5,101 bases of DNA from Candidatus Bathyarchaeota archaeon (GTDB lineage: Archaea; Thermoproteota; Bathyarchaeia; TCS64), in NCBI GenBank assembly GCA_020697635.1, contig JAEHCT010000117.1, forward strand, positions 1 through 5,101, read 5' to 3'. Under the pieces are notes generated by a model that saw only the letters and a list, made by a program, of their open reading frames with translations, had not been told where the DNA came from and did no database searches. Each line of letters begins with the position of its first letter. Position 1 is the first letter of the stretch. Both the position numbers and the translations under genes were made by a program. Below are positions 4,811-5,101 of this stretch, piece after piece.

Positions 4811-5101
4811 CGCTCCACTTTTCCCTGTATGAAGTCCTCGACCCACCGGTGAGCCTCGTCGTCTGGCACCTGCTTCGGTGGGTGCTTGAAGCTGTAGCTG
4901 CTTATGCCGAGGAGTGGTCCGCTTACCCCCCTGTCGAGGGCGATCTTGGTGGCCCTCACGGCGTCTATCACGACGCCTGCGCTGTTGGGGCTGTCGTTGA
5001 CCACTAGCTTGGTGTCGAAGGTGATGGGCAGGTTGCCGAAGCTGTGGCTGTTGATCCTTATGTAGCATACCTTGTGGTCGCCCAGGAAGGGCACATAGTC
5101 G
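4807..5101 (-). CDS. ino1: Inositol-1-phosphate synthase, C-terminal part (cut by window edge)
   Basis: Converts glucose-6-phosphate to inositol-1-phosphate by an NAD-dependent reaction, supplying archaeal inositol phospholipids and, in some hyperthermophiles, inositol-based solutes. Only the last 97 residues are visible, beginning DYVPFLGDHK. Family hallmarks are FLGDHKVCYIRI, the segment VVNDSPNSAGVVIDAVRATK, and the near-terminal SYSFKHPPKQVPDDEAHRWVEDFI. The gene runs leftward; its start lies beyond position 5101, and the GTG at 5094 is an internal Val, not an initiator, because homologous sequence continues upstream. It ends at a TAG (4807-4809) overlapping the ndk stop. About a quarter of a protein of the usual 360-390 residues is seen. 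Confidence 0.92.
   Translation of the reverse strand, partial: DYVPFLGDHKVCYIRINSHSFGNLPITFDTKLVVNDSPNSAGVVIDAVRATKIALDRGVSGPLLGISSYSFKHPPKQVPDDEAHRWVEDFIQGKVER

Overview
The window is a GC-rich stretch of an archaeal chromosome. The evidence is the archaeal/eukaryotic-type ribosomal protein cluster L7Ae-S28e-L24e followed by nucleoside diphosphate kinase, a GlnRS-like archaeal glutamyl-tRNA synthetase, an archaeal-type inositol-1-phosphate synthase, and promoters with TATA boxes about 26 nt upstream of inferred transcription starts. I cannot fix the phylum from the sequence alone. Some genes have clear Shine-Dalgarno sites (arsM, L7Ae, L24e), while others look leaderless (the PadR regulator, probably ndk).

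Layout: gltX (+, 6-1736) converges on arsM (-, 1753-2514). arsM, an arsenite S-adenosylmethionine methyltransferase, is divergently transcribed from a small cysteine-rich PadR-family regulator (+, 2607-2945). The 92-bp region between them holds one TATA box usable in both directions, an 18-bp near-perfect palindrome at the regulator's start site, and a diverged second copy exactly 40 bp away at the inferred arsM start site. This looks like a self-contained arsenic-response module: sensor/repressor, operators and detoxifying enzyme. It sits between housekeeping genes.

Next comes the ribosomal cluster rpl7ae-rps28e-rpl24e (3028-3830), tightly packed with its own promoter. In many archaea ndk follows directly. 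Here a separately promoted 88-residue protein with a non-canonical C2H2-like zinc finger (3976-4242) lies in between, preceded by an inverted repeat that surrounds its TATA box and followed by a T-tract terminator. ndk (4307-4810) then has its own weak promoter and a probable leaderless start. At the right edge, the 3' end of an inositol-1-phosphate synthase gene (ino1, minus strand) converges on ndk, and the two stop codons overlap.

The parts most worth follow-up are the arsM/PadR regulatory region with its thiol-rich regulator, and the orphan zinc-finger gene inside the ribosomal cluster. No rRNA or tRNA genes, CRISPR arrays or mobile elements were seen.
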